This document shows, one piece after another, positions 18,699-27,766 of a DNA stretch of 64,000 bases (positions are counted from its first letter, which is position 1; each line of letters opens with the position of its first letter). The translations under genes were made by a program, and so were the position numbers. Where the stretch lies: the NCBI RefSeq assembly GCF_025506355.1, contig NZ_JANZYP010000038.1:1-64000 (forward strand), given 5' to 3'. The notes below the pieces were generated by a model. That model searched no databases, had not been told where the DNA came from, and saw only the letters and a list, made by a program, of their open reading frames with translations. Source of the stretch: Sphaerisporangium corydalis. GTDB taxonomy: Bacteria > Actinomycetota > Actinomycetes > Streptosporangiales > Streptosporangiaceae.

Positions 18699-21568
18699 GC
18701 GTGCGCGCCGCGCTGCGGTCGCCAGGGCTCCGCCGGCCGCTCGCCCCGCACTGGCCCAGCGTCCGAGGCCGCGCTCTCACCGACGCCGGGCCCCTGCTGC
18801 TGGCCGCCGCCGTCGTCGCGGCCGTCACCCTGCTGGCCGGTGCCGTGCCGCCCCTGCTGCGCGCCACCGCCGACGAAGCCGTCCAGGACGCGGTCCGCCG
18901 CGCGGGCAGCGAAGTCGTCGTCCACGCCGGCTGGGAGCACGACGACGGGCCGGGCGGCGGACGTGTCCGGACTCCTAGCCTCGCCGAGGACATCGACGGC
19001 TTCCGCGACAAGGCCATCGACGCGCTCGGCCCCCGCCTGCTCGCCGTGCTGCGACCGCCCGTCGCCACGGTGACCAGCACCGTCCTGACGATCACCGACG
19101 GCAGCGTGCAGCGCACCTTTCAGCTCACTTACCTCGCGAAAGCCCCCAACGCGGGCGGCGGGCCACACGTGACCTGGATCGCGGGCGGCCCGCCCCGCGC
19201 CGGGGTGCCGGTTATCGAGGTCCCCTACGACGGGACGCCGTGGCCGGTGCAGGTCGGCCTGTCGGAAGCGGACGCCGGTGCTCTCGGCGTGCGTCCCGGC
19301 GATCGCATCCCGCTCAAGGACGATCAGAACAACGTCAAGGACGTCCAGGTCAGCGGCGTCTTCCGGGCCACGGACAGCGCCGATCCCGCCTGGCTGCTCG
19401 CCCCCTGGCTGCTGCGTCCGGTCTCCGGTGCGGACGGCGCCGGTAGCACCCGGCTCGCCGGTCTGCTGTCACCCGACTCGCTGCCCGACGCCCGCCTCGC
19501 CTTCGACGACGACCACCTGCAGCGCACCGTACGGTTCGCCCCTGACCCGGGTGCGCTGACCTCGGACTCCGCCGACGCGCTCGCCGCGACCGTGGTCGCG
19601 CTCAAGGCGGCCTCCGCCTCCTCCGGCGACCTGGGCAGCTCCCTGAAGTGGGAGACACGGTTCGACGCCGTGCTGCGCGACGTGCGAACGCAGGTCGGCG
19701 CCGCGTCCGCGCAGGCGTCCGTGCTGCTCATCGACGTCCTGGCCGTCGCGATCCTGGTCCTGCTGCTCGCCGCCGACCTGCTGGTCCGCCGCCGCGCCCC
19801 CGCGCTGGCCGCCGCCCGGCAACGGGGCGCGGGCCTGCCCGACCTCGGCGCCGAACTGGTGCTCGAATCCGCCGGAGTGGCAATCCTGGCCGCCGCCGCC
19901 GGGCTCGCGCTGGCCCGTACGGTCGCCCCGGACGCCTCCTGGGGGTGGGCGGTCCCCGTGGTCCTCGCCGCGGCCGCCGCCGGCCCGGCGTTCGGCACGC
20001 TGGCCGCCGCCCGCGCCACCCGCGACCGGCGGGTCCCCGCCAACCGGACCGCGCGCCGCTGGGCCCGCCGCACCCGCCAGCTGCGCCGCGCCACTCTTGA
20101 GGCCGCGGTAATGATCGCCGCGGTCGCCGCCTTCGTCGCGCTGGCCCAGCGCGGGATCCTCCCGGCCGACCCCGTCGGGACCGCCGGTCCGGAGTCCGGG
20201 CCGGACGGCGCGACGCTGCCCGCGAGCACGCCCGCCCTCGGCGCGCTCGCCGGCACGCTCGTCCTGCTGCGGCTGCTGCCCGCAGGGACGCGCCTGGTGT
20301 TGAAGCGGGCCCTGCGCTCGCGACGCCCGCTGGCGGTGTTCGGCAGCGCGCGTGCCGCCGCGACCTCCGCACGGGTGCTGCCGCTCCTGGTCCTGGTGAC
20401 CTCCGCCGCACTGGCGTCGTTCGCGCTCACCCTCGACGCCACCGCGGGCCAGGGCCTGGCGGACGGCGCCTGGCGCACCGTCGGCGCCGACGCCCGCCTC
20501 GACCTCACCCCCGGACCCGCCGCCTCCACCCCCGGACCCGCCACATCGACCCCCGGAGCCACCGCCCCCACCCCTGGACCCTCCGCGTCCACCCCTGCCC
20601 CCACCCCTGGACCCGCCGCCGCCACGCCCGCACTCGCCCGGCGCATCGCCGCCGCGCCAGGAGTCAGGCAGGTCGTCACCGCGCAGGTGACGGACAGGGC
20701 GCGCGTGCGCGCCGACTCGCTCGCCGTCGCCCCGCGCCTGGTGATCGTGAACGCCGCCGAGTTCCAGCGGCTGCTGGCCGCCACCCCGCTGCCGGGCGCC
20801 CCGGCACTTTCCCGGCTCGTGACGGCCGGCCATGGGGACGTGCCCGCGCTGGTGCGCTCCAGCGACGGCGGCCTGCGGCCCGGCATGCGGCTGGAACTCG
20901 TCCGGGACGGAGCCCCGGCCATCCGGCTCGTCGCCGCCGGTACGGCACCCGCCATCGGCGACGCCGATGACGTCGTCCTCGTGGACGCCGCGGCCGTCGC
21001 CGCCGCGGGCATGCCCGCCGTCCCGAACACGGTGTGGGTGACCGGCCCCGGATCGGCGCGGGCGGTCGCCGCGAACGCCGGCGCCGGGCACGCCGTACTG
21101 CTCGCGGACGTGCTGCGCGAACGCCGCGCGGCGCCGCTGACCTCGGGGCTGTTGCGGCTGGCGTGGGCCTCGGCCGCGGCCCTGCTCGCCCTCGGACTGC
21201 TCGGGCTCGTCCTCGGCGCCGCCGCGAGCGCGCCGGACCGGTGGCAGACCCTGACCCGGCTGCGGACCCTCGGCCTGCGGCCACGGGACGCCCGCTGGGT
21301 CGCGGCGGGGGAACTGCTGCCGCCGGTGCTGGTCGCGGCCGTCGCCGGCCCCCTGCTCGGGGCGCTGCTCGCGCGCCTGACGCTCGGCCCCCTCGCGCTG
21401 CGGCTGCTCACCGGGCAGGCGGCCGACCCGGCCCTGGCCCTGTCGTGGTGGCGGCTCGGTCTGGTGGCCGTCGCCCTGCTGGTGACGGTCGTCGCGGTGG
21501 TCCCCATCGAGTCGAGGCTGCGGCGCCGGCGGCGGCTAAGCGAAGTACTCCGCGCGGGCGAGGGATAA
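18695..21568 (+). CDS. FtsX/MacB-type ABC transporter permease (second)
   Basis: 957 residues from ATG 18695, which overlaps the preceding stop as ATGA. There is an N-terminal membrane helix (about 28-52), an outside domain, helices near 345-470 and 500-600, a second outside region containing a Pro/Thr/Gly/Ala stretch (repeats of the form TPGPAAS, about 610-650), and a final FtsX-type bundle ending in ESRLRRRRRLSEVLRAGEG. It should form the membrane part of the exporter with the preceding permease and the two ATPases. The substrate is unknown: no signal from neighbours other than the ArsR-type gene upstream. Confidence 0.82.
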   Translation: MSVRAALRSPGLRRPLAPHWPSVRGRALTDAGPLLLAAAVVAAVTLLAGAVPPLLRATADEAVQDAVRRAGSEVVVHAGWEHDDGPGGGRVRTPSLAEDIDGFRDKAIDALGPRLLAVLRPPVATVTSTVLTITDGSVQRTFQLTYLAKAPNAGGGPHVTWIAGGPPRAGVPVIEVPYDGTPWPVQVGLSEADAGALGVRPGDRIPLKDDQNNVKDVQVSGVFRATDSADPAWLLAPWLLRPVSGADGAGSTRLAGLLSPDSLPDARLAFDDDHLQRTVRFAPDPGALTSDSADALAATVVALKAASASSGDLGSSLKWETRFDAVLRDVRTQVGAASAQASVLLIDVLAVAILVLLLAADLLVRRRAPALAAARQRGAGLPDLGAELVLESAGVAILAAAAGLALARTVAPDASWGWAVPVVLAAAAAGPAFGTLAAARATRDRRVPANRTARRWARRTRQLRRATLEAAVMIAAVAAFVALAQRGILPADPVGTAGPESGPDGATLPASTPALGALAGTLVLLRLLPAGTRLVLKRALRSRRPLAVFGSARAAATSARVLPLLVLVTSAALASFALTLDATAGQGLADGAWRTVGADARLDLTPGPAASTPGPATSTPGATAPTPGPSASTPAPTPGPAAATPALARRIAAAPGVRQVVTAQVTDRARVRADSLAVAPRLVIVNAAEFQRLLAATPLPGAPALSRLVTAGHGDVPALVRSSDGGLRPGMRLELVRDGAPAIRLVAAGTAPAIGDADDVVLVDAAAVAAAGMPAVPNTVWVTGPGSARAVAANAGAGHAVLLADVLRERRAAPLTSGLLRLAWASAAALLALGLLGLVLGAAASAPDRWQTLTRLRTLGLRPRDARWVAAGELLPPVLVAAVAGPLLGALLARLTLGPLALRLLTGQAADPALALSWWRLGLVAVALLVTVVAVVPIESRLRRRRRLSEVLRAGEG

Positions 21569-21876
21569 CGCCCCTGGTCGCCGCCGAGGCTCCACGCCGG
21601 CGAGGGAAAGCCGCATCAGGTCGCCGCCGAAGCTTGAGTGACGTGCTCCACGCCGACGAGAGAGAGCCGCACCGTCTGTGTCCCGGCCCGGCCGCGGAGA
21701 TCCCGGAACGTTCGCCTGGAAGCTGAAAGTTACATCGCTTCCGGCGGGTGCGGCGCCGTCCCCTTGCTCGCCACCTGCCCGCCGTCCCCCCGCCTCGCCG
21801 CCGCCGCGCCGTGCCGTTGACCGGCCCCTGCTTCGATCCTCATGCTGGCATCCGAGCCGCGCGGAAGGGCGAATCG
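21569..21876. other. Gap with decayed repeats of the permease 3' end
   Basis: 308 bp without a credible gene. The first part repeats, imperfectly, the end of the permease gene: segments beginning CGCCGCCGA near 21581 and 21620, and a copy of the SEVLRAGEG codons reading SDVLHADER near 21635. The rest shows no clear promoter, but GGAAGGG precedes the CBM2 gene start. Confidence 0.35.
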
Positions 21877-22749
21877 ATGAACGGACGCTGGGCTGTCTCC
21901 TGGGCCGTCGCCGCGCTGGTCGCCGCGGCCTTCATCATTCCGGCGGCGGCGAGCGCCTCCTCCGGAGGGCGACGGGGCGCGGCGAGCGTGGCCACAGATG
22001 CCCCGCCGCCGGGCTCGCCATCGCCGTCGCCGTCGTTGCTGTGGCCGTGCTACGACCCGAAGACCTACCCGCCGAGCAGCCCGCCGCTGACGCCGCCGAC
22101 CGCCCCCGGCACGCCCGAGGCGGTACAGGTGATGATGAACTACGTGCGGCTGCGCTGGGGCGCCGCCACCGACCCGGACGGCCTCGCCTGTTACCAGGTG
22201 TACGAGGACCGTGACGGCACGAAGACCAAGGTCGCCACGTTCGGTCCCGACGTCACGGAGGGGACGTTCACCGTGAACTGGCCGCCGCTCGGCACGGCCT
22301 CGCGGGTCGCCTCCCTCTACGTCGTGGCCGTCGATCGGTGGGGGGCGGTCAGCCCGCCGTCGGGGACGATCAAGGTCACGATCTACAACGACGTCGTCCT
22401 GCCACCGACCCCGACCCCGACCCCGTCGCCGTCGGGCGCCTGTCACGTGACCTACGGCTCCCACGGCTGGTCCGGTGGCATGACCTCGTCGGTGTCGATC
22501 ACGAACACCGGCTCGACCGCGATCACCGGCTGGCGGCTCACCTTCGTCTTCCCCGACCCTGGGCAGCGGGTGTCCTCCGGATGGGCGGCCGACTGGTCGC
22601 AGAGCGGTCCGACGGTGACGGCGACGGCGCTCGCGTGGAACCGGGAGATCGCCCCCGGTGGCGGCGTCACCATCGGCTTCAACGGCGCCAACCAGGGCCC
22701 CAACCCCGCTCCGGCGACCTTCCAGCTCAACGGCGCCACCTGCCGCTGA
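21877..22749 (+). CDS. Secreted Fn3-CBM2 carbohydrate-binding protein without catalytic domain
   Basis: 290 residues from ATG 21877 (GGAAGGG 8 bp upstream). Signal peptide about 1-27 (AVAALVAAAFIIPAAASAS), a Pro/Ser-rich stretch, then an Fn3-like domain about 70-165 (YVRLRWGAATDPDGLACYQV). A PTPTPTPSPSG linker leads to a family 2 cellulose-binding module, about 188-290. That module has flanking Cys at both ends (GACHV, GATCR) and the typical exposed-Trp and NTG..AI.GW pattern. No glycosidase or LPMO domain is present, so it probably binds cellulose or chitin at the cell surface or as an accessory protein. Confidence 0.82.
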   Translation: MNGRWAVSWAVAALVAAAFIIPAAASASSGGRRGAASVATDAPPPGSPSPSPSLLWPCYDPKTYPPSSPPLTPPTAPGTPEAVQVMMNYVRLRWGAATDPDGLACYQVYEDRDGTKTKVATFGPDVTEGTFTVNWPPLGTASRVASLYVVAVDRWGAVSPPSGTIKVTIYNDVVLPPTPTPTPSPSGACHVTYGSHGWSGGMTSSVSITNTGSTAITGWRLTFVFPDPGQRVSSGWAADWSQSGPTVTATALAWNREIAPGGGVTIGFNGANQGPNPAPATFQLNGATCR

Positions 22750-22759
22750 GGGCCGGACG

Positions 22760-23296
22760 TCAGGCGGCGGCCATGACCGCCGCCGGCCTTCGGGTGCGGC
22801 GCCAGGCCACCACTATCAGCCCGATCAGGCCGAACAGTGGGAGCGTGCCGATCGTCCAGCTCAGGGCGAGCGGCGGGCCGGGTTGCTCCAGCACGTTCAG
22901 GTGGCGCAGTTCGCCGACGCCTTCCCCGGCCGGACCCCGCACGGTGAACGTCAGCGTCCAGTCACCCGGCTCGGGCAGGCTCTGCACGTCCAACCCCCAT
23001 ACCTCGCGTTGACGCGGGTGCCGGACGAGCGCTCCGCTCTCCTCACCGGCGCCGCCGGGGGCCGTCACCGTGATCTCACCGGATTTCCCGGCGATCCCGT
23101 CGTCCGGTGTGAACAGCAGGTCCAGCGACTGCATCGCCCGCACCGGCCAGGCGCTGAAGCCGATGGTGATGCCGTACGGCCCGGCCTGGACCCGTTCGGT
23201 GTGGACGATGGGGATCGGCCCGGCCGCGGAGACCGGCAGGGCCGGGCCGAGCAGCAGACCGATCGTGCCCACCAGCGCCATCAACGCTTTACGCAT
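22760..23296 (-). CDS. Exported Ig-like protein with C-terminal membrane anchor
   Basis: 178 residues from ATG 23296, which overlaps the preceding gene's stop by 8 bp. Signal peptide about 1-24 (MRKALMALVGTIGLLLG), a beta-rich outside domain about 25-140 (HTERVQAGPYGITIGFSAWP), a membrane helix near 147-167 and a short basic tail. The pattern resembles copper- or FixH-neighbourhood exported proteins, but no metal-ligand cluster is visible and no function is claimed. Last gene of a coupled set of four exported or membrane proteins. Confidence 0.6.
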   Translation of the reverse strand: MRKALMALVGTIGLLLGPALPVSAAGPIPIVHTERVQAGPYGITIGFSAWPVRAMQSLDLLFTPDDGIAGKSGEITVTAPGGAGEESGALVRHPRQREVWGLDVQSLPEPGDWTLTFTVRGPAGEGVGELRHLNVLEQPGPPLALSWTIGTLPLFGLIGLIVVAWRRTRRPAAVMAAA

Positions 23297-24377
23297 GACT
23301 CGTCTCCTTCGGGGCGAGGACGCGCAGCATCTCGCCGAATCGGGCACCCAGGGATCCGGCCAGGGCACCGGCCACCGTTCCGGCGGCGGCCACGATGAGG
23401 ACGTCAGAGACCTGCGGCGGCCCGCCCTGGTACACCCAGGCTTCCTGCAGCGGCACGGACGCCGCGATGACGGCACCGCCGATCGCGCCGGTCGGCCAGG
23501 CGGGACGCCTTCTCAGCACCTCGACGAGCACGCCGACGACGATCAGCACCATCGGGATCATCGCCGGGATCACCGGTACGCCCTCGGTGTCCTCACGCAG
23601 CGGCTGTCCGATCGCGTCGGCGTACACCCGGGCCGCCCACGGCGCGAACCACCAGAACGCCGCCTGCATGGCCGCGACCAGCGCGATGACGGCGATGGCG
23701 CCACCGCGCCGGTCGAGCACGTGCCCGCCCATCGTCACCAGCACCACGCATGTGAACGTGACGCCCACGGTCACACCGTCGACGGCGCCGAGCGGTAACG
23801 CCTCCAGACCGGCCACCGTCAGCACGCCGAACGCCACCAGGAAGGCCGTGCCGGCCACCGTGCCGACCACGCCCCAGCGGTGCCGGCGCGCGGCCGCGAA
23901 GACCATCACCGCGCCGACCATCGTCACCGTGATCGACAGGAACAGGCCGACGTGCGGAGGAGACGCGAGCATCGCGTCGAAGCCGTACAGGCCATGCCAC
24001 CACTGGTCCCACAGCCCGTACAACAGGAACGACGCCGCGCCCGAGCCGGAGATCAGGTAGCCGACCGGGGCGGCGATGGCACCGCCGAACACGCCGACCA
24101 CCCGGCCGCCCACGGTCGGGTCGATCGGGTGCCCCCGGCGACGCCCGGCCGTGGTGGCCAGCACGACCGCCAGGCTCGCGAGCCCCGCGATCGCGCTGCC
24201 CGCGTACAGGAGCAGATGGGGAGCGGTGAAGAAGGTGTCAGGGCCGACATCGGTGTGCCATTGGACGTCCCAGACGAAGCCGGCGAGCGAGAGGAAGACA
24301 CCGGCCAGGACCGCCGTCGCCGGGGCCAGGCCGTTCCTGGGCGAACGCGCCACCGTTGACGCTGTCGTTTCCATCAT
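23289..24377 (-). CDS. Polytopic membrane protein of unknown function
   Basis: 362 residues with about ten predicted membrane helices. There are conserved-looking Trp/His positions in the first third (WDVQWHTDVGPDTFFTAPHL, DQWWHGLYGF, PPHVGLF). His/Trp/Asp residues at helix ends suggest metal or haem binding, but no named family was recognised. AGGGG precedes the tandem ATG start. It sits between the FixH-like and Ig-like exported genes and probably acts with them in the membrane. Confidence 0.6.
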   Translation of the reverse strand: MMETTASTVARSPRNGLAPATAVLAGVFLSLAGFVWDVQWHTDVGPDTFFTAPHLLLYAGSAIAGLASLAVVLATTAGRRRGHPIDPTVGGRVVGVFGGAIAAPVGYLISGSGAASFLLYGLWDQWWHGLYGFDAMLASPPHVGLFLSITVTMVGAVMVFAAARRHRWGVVGTVAGTAFLVAFGVLTVAGLEALPLGAVDGVTVGVTFTCVVLVTMGGHVLDRRGGAIAVIALVAAMQAAFWWFAPWAARVYADAIGQPLREDTEGVPVIPAMIPMVLIVVGVLVEVLRRRPAWPTGAIGGAVIAASVPLQEAWVYQGGPPQVSDVLIVAAAGTVAGALAGSLGARFGEMLRVLAPKETSHA

Positions 24378-24386
24378 CCACCCCTG

Positions 24387-24773
24387 TCAGGTGAGTAGCA
24401 GAGAAAAGAGGGCCTTCTCGGTGCCGGCCAGCGAAACGGTCATCTCCCACTGGCCGGCCATCGGGATGTCGGTGTCCGGCACGCGGTACCGGCCCGGTCC
24501 GGTCCCGATCGCGGTGACGGGCGGGAGTGCGTGTCCCATGGCCGGCATGACGAGTTCGATCGTGACCGGGGTCATGGTGGCCGGTTCGCCGGTGCGGTCG
24601 ACGATTTCGAGGCCGAACGTGTTCGCGCCCCGTTTCGGGTCGTCCACCGTCATCGTCACCTGGTGACGCGCGGTCCGCAGGGTGGTCACCATGGGTCCGG
24701 GGCCGATCGGCCACAGCAGCAGCGCGGCGCCTGCGAGGAGGATCGTGCCGGCCGCCCAGAGCACGGCTTTCAT
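24387..24773 (-). CDS. FixH/YtkA-like membrane-anchored protein
   Basis: 128 residues: an N-terminal membrane anchor (about 5-24) and an outside beta-sandwich of the FixH/YtkA type (HQVTMTVDDPKRGANTF, then VMPAMGHALPP and MAGQWEMTVSLAG). The Met/His motif MPAMGH is characteristic and could bind copper. Its ATG overlaps the stop of the 466-residue gene upstream as ATGA. Confidence 0.6.
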   Translation of the reverse strand: MKAVLWAAGTILLAGAALLLWPIGPGPMVTTLRTARHQVTMTVDDPKRGANTFGLEIVDRTGEPATMTPVTIELVMPAMGHALPPVTAIGTGPGRYRVPDTDIPMAGQWEMTVSLAGTEKALFSLLLT

Positions 24774-26170
24774 CCCCGTGGTCCTTCCGCCGCGGGCACG
24801 TCGACCACTGTCGGAACGGTGATCACCGAGTAGTCCCGCTCAGCCTGGACCCACGCCAGGTAGGTACCGGGCGACGGGAATGTGTAGGTGAACCGAATGT
24901 CCGGCCCGAATGTGGCGACGCTCTCGTCCGGCCTGTCGGGATATCCAGGGGACGACGGGAGCATCGCGTGCACATGCGCCCAGATCGGCGCGGTCACCGG
25001 GGTCTGGGTGTCATCCACGGGGCCAACGACGATCATGTGCCCGATCATGCCCAGCCATGGCTGCAGGGTCGGCGAGCCGAACGCGGCCATGATCGTGCTC
25101 GGTGTGCCGGCCGGTCGTACCGCCTTGGTCAGTTCGACGGGCGGTCGGCCCGCCCCGTCCGGTCCGGCGCTCTTCTCCAGCCTGGCGTTCCCCTGGTGCT
25201 CCGGGCTCGACGCGACCGCGCCGACCAGCGCCGACGACCGCAGGAGTTGCACGCCACCGCCCCGCCTGGCCAGTTCCCCGGCGACGGCGTACGCGCCGGG
25301 TTCCGAGGGGTTGAGACGGGCTCGATAGTCACCCGGCGCGACCCGGATCGGATGCAGATGCCTCATGCCCCCCGAAGGGGAGACGACCACCAGATGGATC
25401 AGGGCGTCGTTGTGCACCAGCAGATCGTCCACCGGCCGCCCGGAGGAGCCGTCGGTCAACCGGAGACGCAGGTCGGCGCCGTCCATGCCCACCGTCAGGT
25501 TCACCGGCGGGCGTGAGAAATCCGTCATGGACGTGCGCCGGTACGGGTGGCCGACGGTGTCGAACGTGGGATCCAGGTGCGTGCCGGGCGCGGGCGGCGA
25601 CGGGATGGCCGGCGCGAGGGCCCCGGCGGTGATCGCCGTCGCCAGCGCCGCCACCACGCCGCCCGCCGAAACGAGCGCGAAGCCGATCCGGCCGAACACC
25701 GCCAGGCCGAGCGCCACGAACAGCAAGGCCCCCGCGGCGGTGAACCCGCCGTAAACGGCGTTCTCCCAGGGTGACGCCACGAGCGCCGGCACGACGAACG
25801 GGATCGTGGCCGCCTGGGCGCCGTCGTCGACCGCCAGTTCCCAGGGGCCCACCCGGTCCACCCGTAGTGTTCCTCGGTAGAACCCCGGGGTCACGCCGAG
25901 ATCGACCTTCGTGGTGCTCACGGTCTCGCCGGCCGTGCTCGCCCTCAACTCCAGCCGGCCCGGGGGCGTCCCCGCGTGCGTCACCACGTCGACCCGGAGC
26001 GGGGCCGGTGGGCGGCCGGCCCGGCGGATGATCAGGGTCAGGTCCCGGTCCCCCAGCGTCTGGGCCACCTGGACGTCCGCCCCGGGCGTCGCACCGTCGG
26101 AGAAGGCGGGAGTGGCGCCGACGAGCACGATCCCGAACACCACCGCGACGACCGCGGGCAAGGCTCTCAT
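24770..26170 (-). CDS. Exported multi-domain protein with His-rich YtkA-like C-terminal domain
   Basis: 466 residues from ATG 26170, where a signal peptide begins (about 1-24, MRALPAVVAVVFGIVLVGAT) and ATGA couples it to the cupin gene. A first beta domain (about 25-130) is followed by two membrane helices (about 140-200). The outside part carries HLVVVSPSGGMRHLHP and later IGHMIVVG, AHVHAML and FPSPGTYLAWVQAE. This His-rich double motif is typical of exported actinobacterial proteins suspected of binding metal; the function is unknown. Confidence 0.55.
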   Translation of the reverse strand: MRALPAVVAVVFGIVLVGATPAFSDGATPGADVQVAQTLGDRDLTLIIRRAGRPPAPLRVDVVTHAGTPPGRLELRASTAGETVSTTKVDLGVTPGFYRGTLRVDRVGPWELAVDDGAQAATIPFVVPALVASPWENAVYGGFTAAGALLFVALGLAVFGRIGFALVSAGGVVAALATAITAGALAPAIPSPPAPGTHLDPTFDTVGHPYRRTSMTDFSRPPVNLTVGMDGADLRLRLTDGSSGRPVDDLLVHNDALIHLVVVSPSGGMRHLHPIRVAPGDYRARLNPSEPGAYAVAGELARRGGGVQLLRSSALVGAVASSPEHQGNARLEKSAGPDGAGRPPVELTKAVRPAGTPSTIMAAFGSPTLQPWLGMIGHMIVVGPVDDTQTPVTAPIWAHVHAMLPSSPGYPDRPDESVATFGPDIRFTYTFPSPGTYLAWVQAERDYSVITVPTVVDVPAAEGPRG

Positions 26171-26706
26171 GCGGGCAGCCGGCGCGGCTGGGGCTCCACG
26201 AACTCCCAGCCCATCGCCCGGCCGCCGGCCAGCAGTTCCTCGACCGTCGGGTCGCGGGTCGGGTGCGTCGGCATGCTCGGCGTCGTCGCCGGCTCCCCCA
26301 GGTCCTCGAAGAACTTCTCGAACCCCGCCGGGGTGACGACACAGAAGCCGCGGCCGCGCTTGGACCGCACGAAGATGGAGTGCGCGGTGCCCTGCGGGAT
26401 CCAGACCGTGCAGCCGTGCGTCACCAGGTGCACGGTGTCGTTGACGAAGACCTCCCATTCGCCCTCGGTGATGTGGAACAGCTCGCTCTCGCCGGCGTGC
26501 CGGTGCACGGGCGCCTGCCAGCCGTACGGCACGTCGCACTGGAAGAACGACAGCACGCCGCGGGTGTCGGCGGCCTTGGCGCGGAAGGTGACGAGCCCGC
26601 CGGCGAACCATGTCGTGGTCCCGTCATCGGGGCCCAGCACGTAGCCGCCGGGGTCGGCGCCCGGGATCGGGGTGCCGCCGTGCGGTGCGGTGTAGTCGAA
26701 GGACAT
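26167..26706 (-). CDS. Cupin-domain protein (quercetin-dioxygenase-like)
   Basis: 179 residues, single cupin barrel: metal motif 1 is PVHRHAGESELFHITEGEWE (two His, Glu, His) and motif 2 is PQGTAHSIFV. Members of this fold are oxygenases or small-molecule sensors and enzymes; the substrate cannot be read from sequence. It lies 12 bp after an MDR oxidoreductase and couples to the exported protein downstream. Confidence 0.7.
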   Translation of the reverse strand: MSFDYTAPHGGTPIPGADPGGYVLGPDDGTTTWFAGGLVTFRAKAADTRGVLSFFQCDVPYGWQAPVHRHAGESELFHITEGEWEVFVNDTVHLVTHGCTVWIPQGTAHSIFVRSKRGRGFCVVTPAGFEKFFEDLGEPATTPSMPTHPTRDPTVEELLAGGRAMGWEFVEPQPRRLPA

Positions 26707-26718
26707 CGGTACCTCCCG

Positions 26719-27735
26719 TTACTCGGCCGGCCGGGGTACCCCGGCCTGGTCCAGGCAGGACTCGGTGGTGACCAGCACCGTGCGGACACCGGGCGTCTCC
26801 GGTGCGGTCCATACCGACTCCACGTCGGCCAGCGGGAGGGCCCGGGCGGCGATCGCGATCCCGCCGTGGTCGATCTCGTCCATCAGCGCCGGCAGTTCCT
26901 CCAGGTAGGCCCGGGTGGACACGGCGCCCTGGCCGTTGCCCTGGAGCCGGAAGTTCGCCGAGCGCAGTGCCACGGACGGCAGCTCGATGACCGGTCCGGC
27001 CACCGAGCCGATCTGGATCCAGTTCAGCTCGCGGCCCCGGTCCGCGCGGCCGAGCAGCAGCGACATGATCGCCGCGGCGGCCGGTACGCCCCACAGGTAG
27101 TCGATCACCAGGTCCACCTCGGCGGCCGCCTCGGCCAGCGCGGCGCCGGTGGCCTCGGCGGTGCCGGTGAGCGCGACCGTGGCGTCCGCGCCGATCCCCG
27201 GCAGCAGGGCGAGGCGGCCCGGGTCCCGTCCGGCGCCGACCACCCGCCCGGCACCCAGCCGTTTGGCGACCTGGATCGCCATCTGGCCGGCGTTGCCGGT
27301 GGCGCCCAAGACGAGCACCGACTGCCCGGGGCGGATCGGTACCCGGCGGCGCAGCGCGACCCAGGAGGACATGGCCGGGTTCATCGCGGCGGCGATCTTG
27401 ACCACGTCCGCGCCCTCCGGCAGCGGGACGCACCGGCGGGCGTCGACCACGGTGCGGGTGGCCATCGGCCCGGTCAGCTCGTCGTCGGCGACGAAGTAGA
27501 CCAGGCGGCCGTCCTCGAGCCGGCCGACGCCGTCCACGCCAGGGACCATCGGCAGCTTGCCGGTGCTGGTGTAGTGCCGGCCGGAGGCTCCGGTGCGCAC
27601 CCTAGGGTGCAGCCCGACCGCGAGCACGTCCACGACCACCTGGTCCTCGTCGACGGGTGCGGGCAGGTCGAACGGCTCGTAGCGGGGCGGGTGGTCGAAC
27701 GAGCCGACCACGGCGGCGTTGACTTCCATCGTCAT
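26719..27735 (-). CDS. Quinone-oxidoreductase-like medium-chain dehydrogenase (no zinc ligands)
   Basis: About 338 residues from ATG 27735; in-frame ATG codons at 27729, 27744 and 27762 are alternatives. N-terminal GroES-like domain, then the NADP-binding motif VLGATGNAGQMAIQVAKRLG. The catalytic and structural zinc Cys of alcohol dehydrogenases are absent, which puts it with NADPH:quinone or zeta-crystallin-like reductases. It lies just downstream of a zinc-dependent dehydrogenase and is probably under the same TetR-controlled promoter. Confidence 0.75.
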   Translation of the reverse strand: MTMEVNAAVVGSFDHPPRYEPFDLPAPVDEDQVVVDVLAVGLHPRVRTGASGRHYTSTGKLPMVPGVDGVGRLEDGRLVYFVADDELTGPMATRTVVDARRCVPLPEGADVVKIAAAMNPAMSSWVALRRRVPIRPGQSVLVLGATGNAGQMAIQVAKRLGAGRVVGAGRDPGRLALLPGIGADATVALTGTAEATGAALAEAAAEVDLVIDYLWGVPAAAAIMSLLLGRADRGRELNWIQIGSVAGPVIELPSVALRSANFRLQGNGQGAVSTRAYLEELPALMDEIDHGGIAIAARALPLADVESVWTAPETPGVRTVLVTTESCLDQAGVPRPAE

Positions 27736-27766
27736 CGTCCTCATTTCGGTGTCGGGCCTCATGGCC

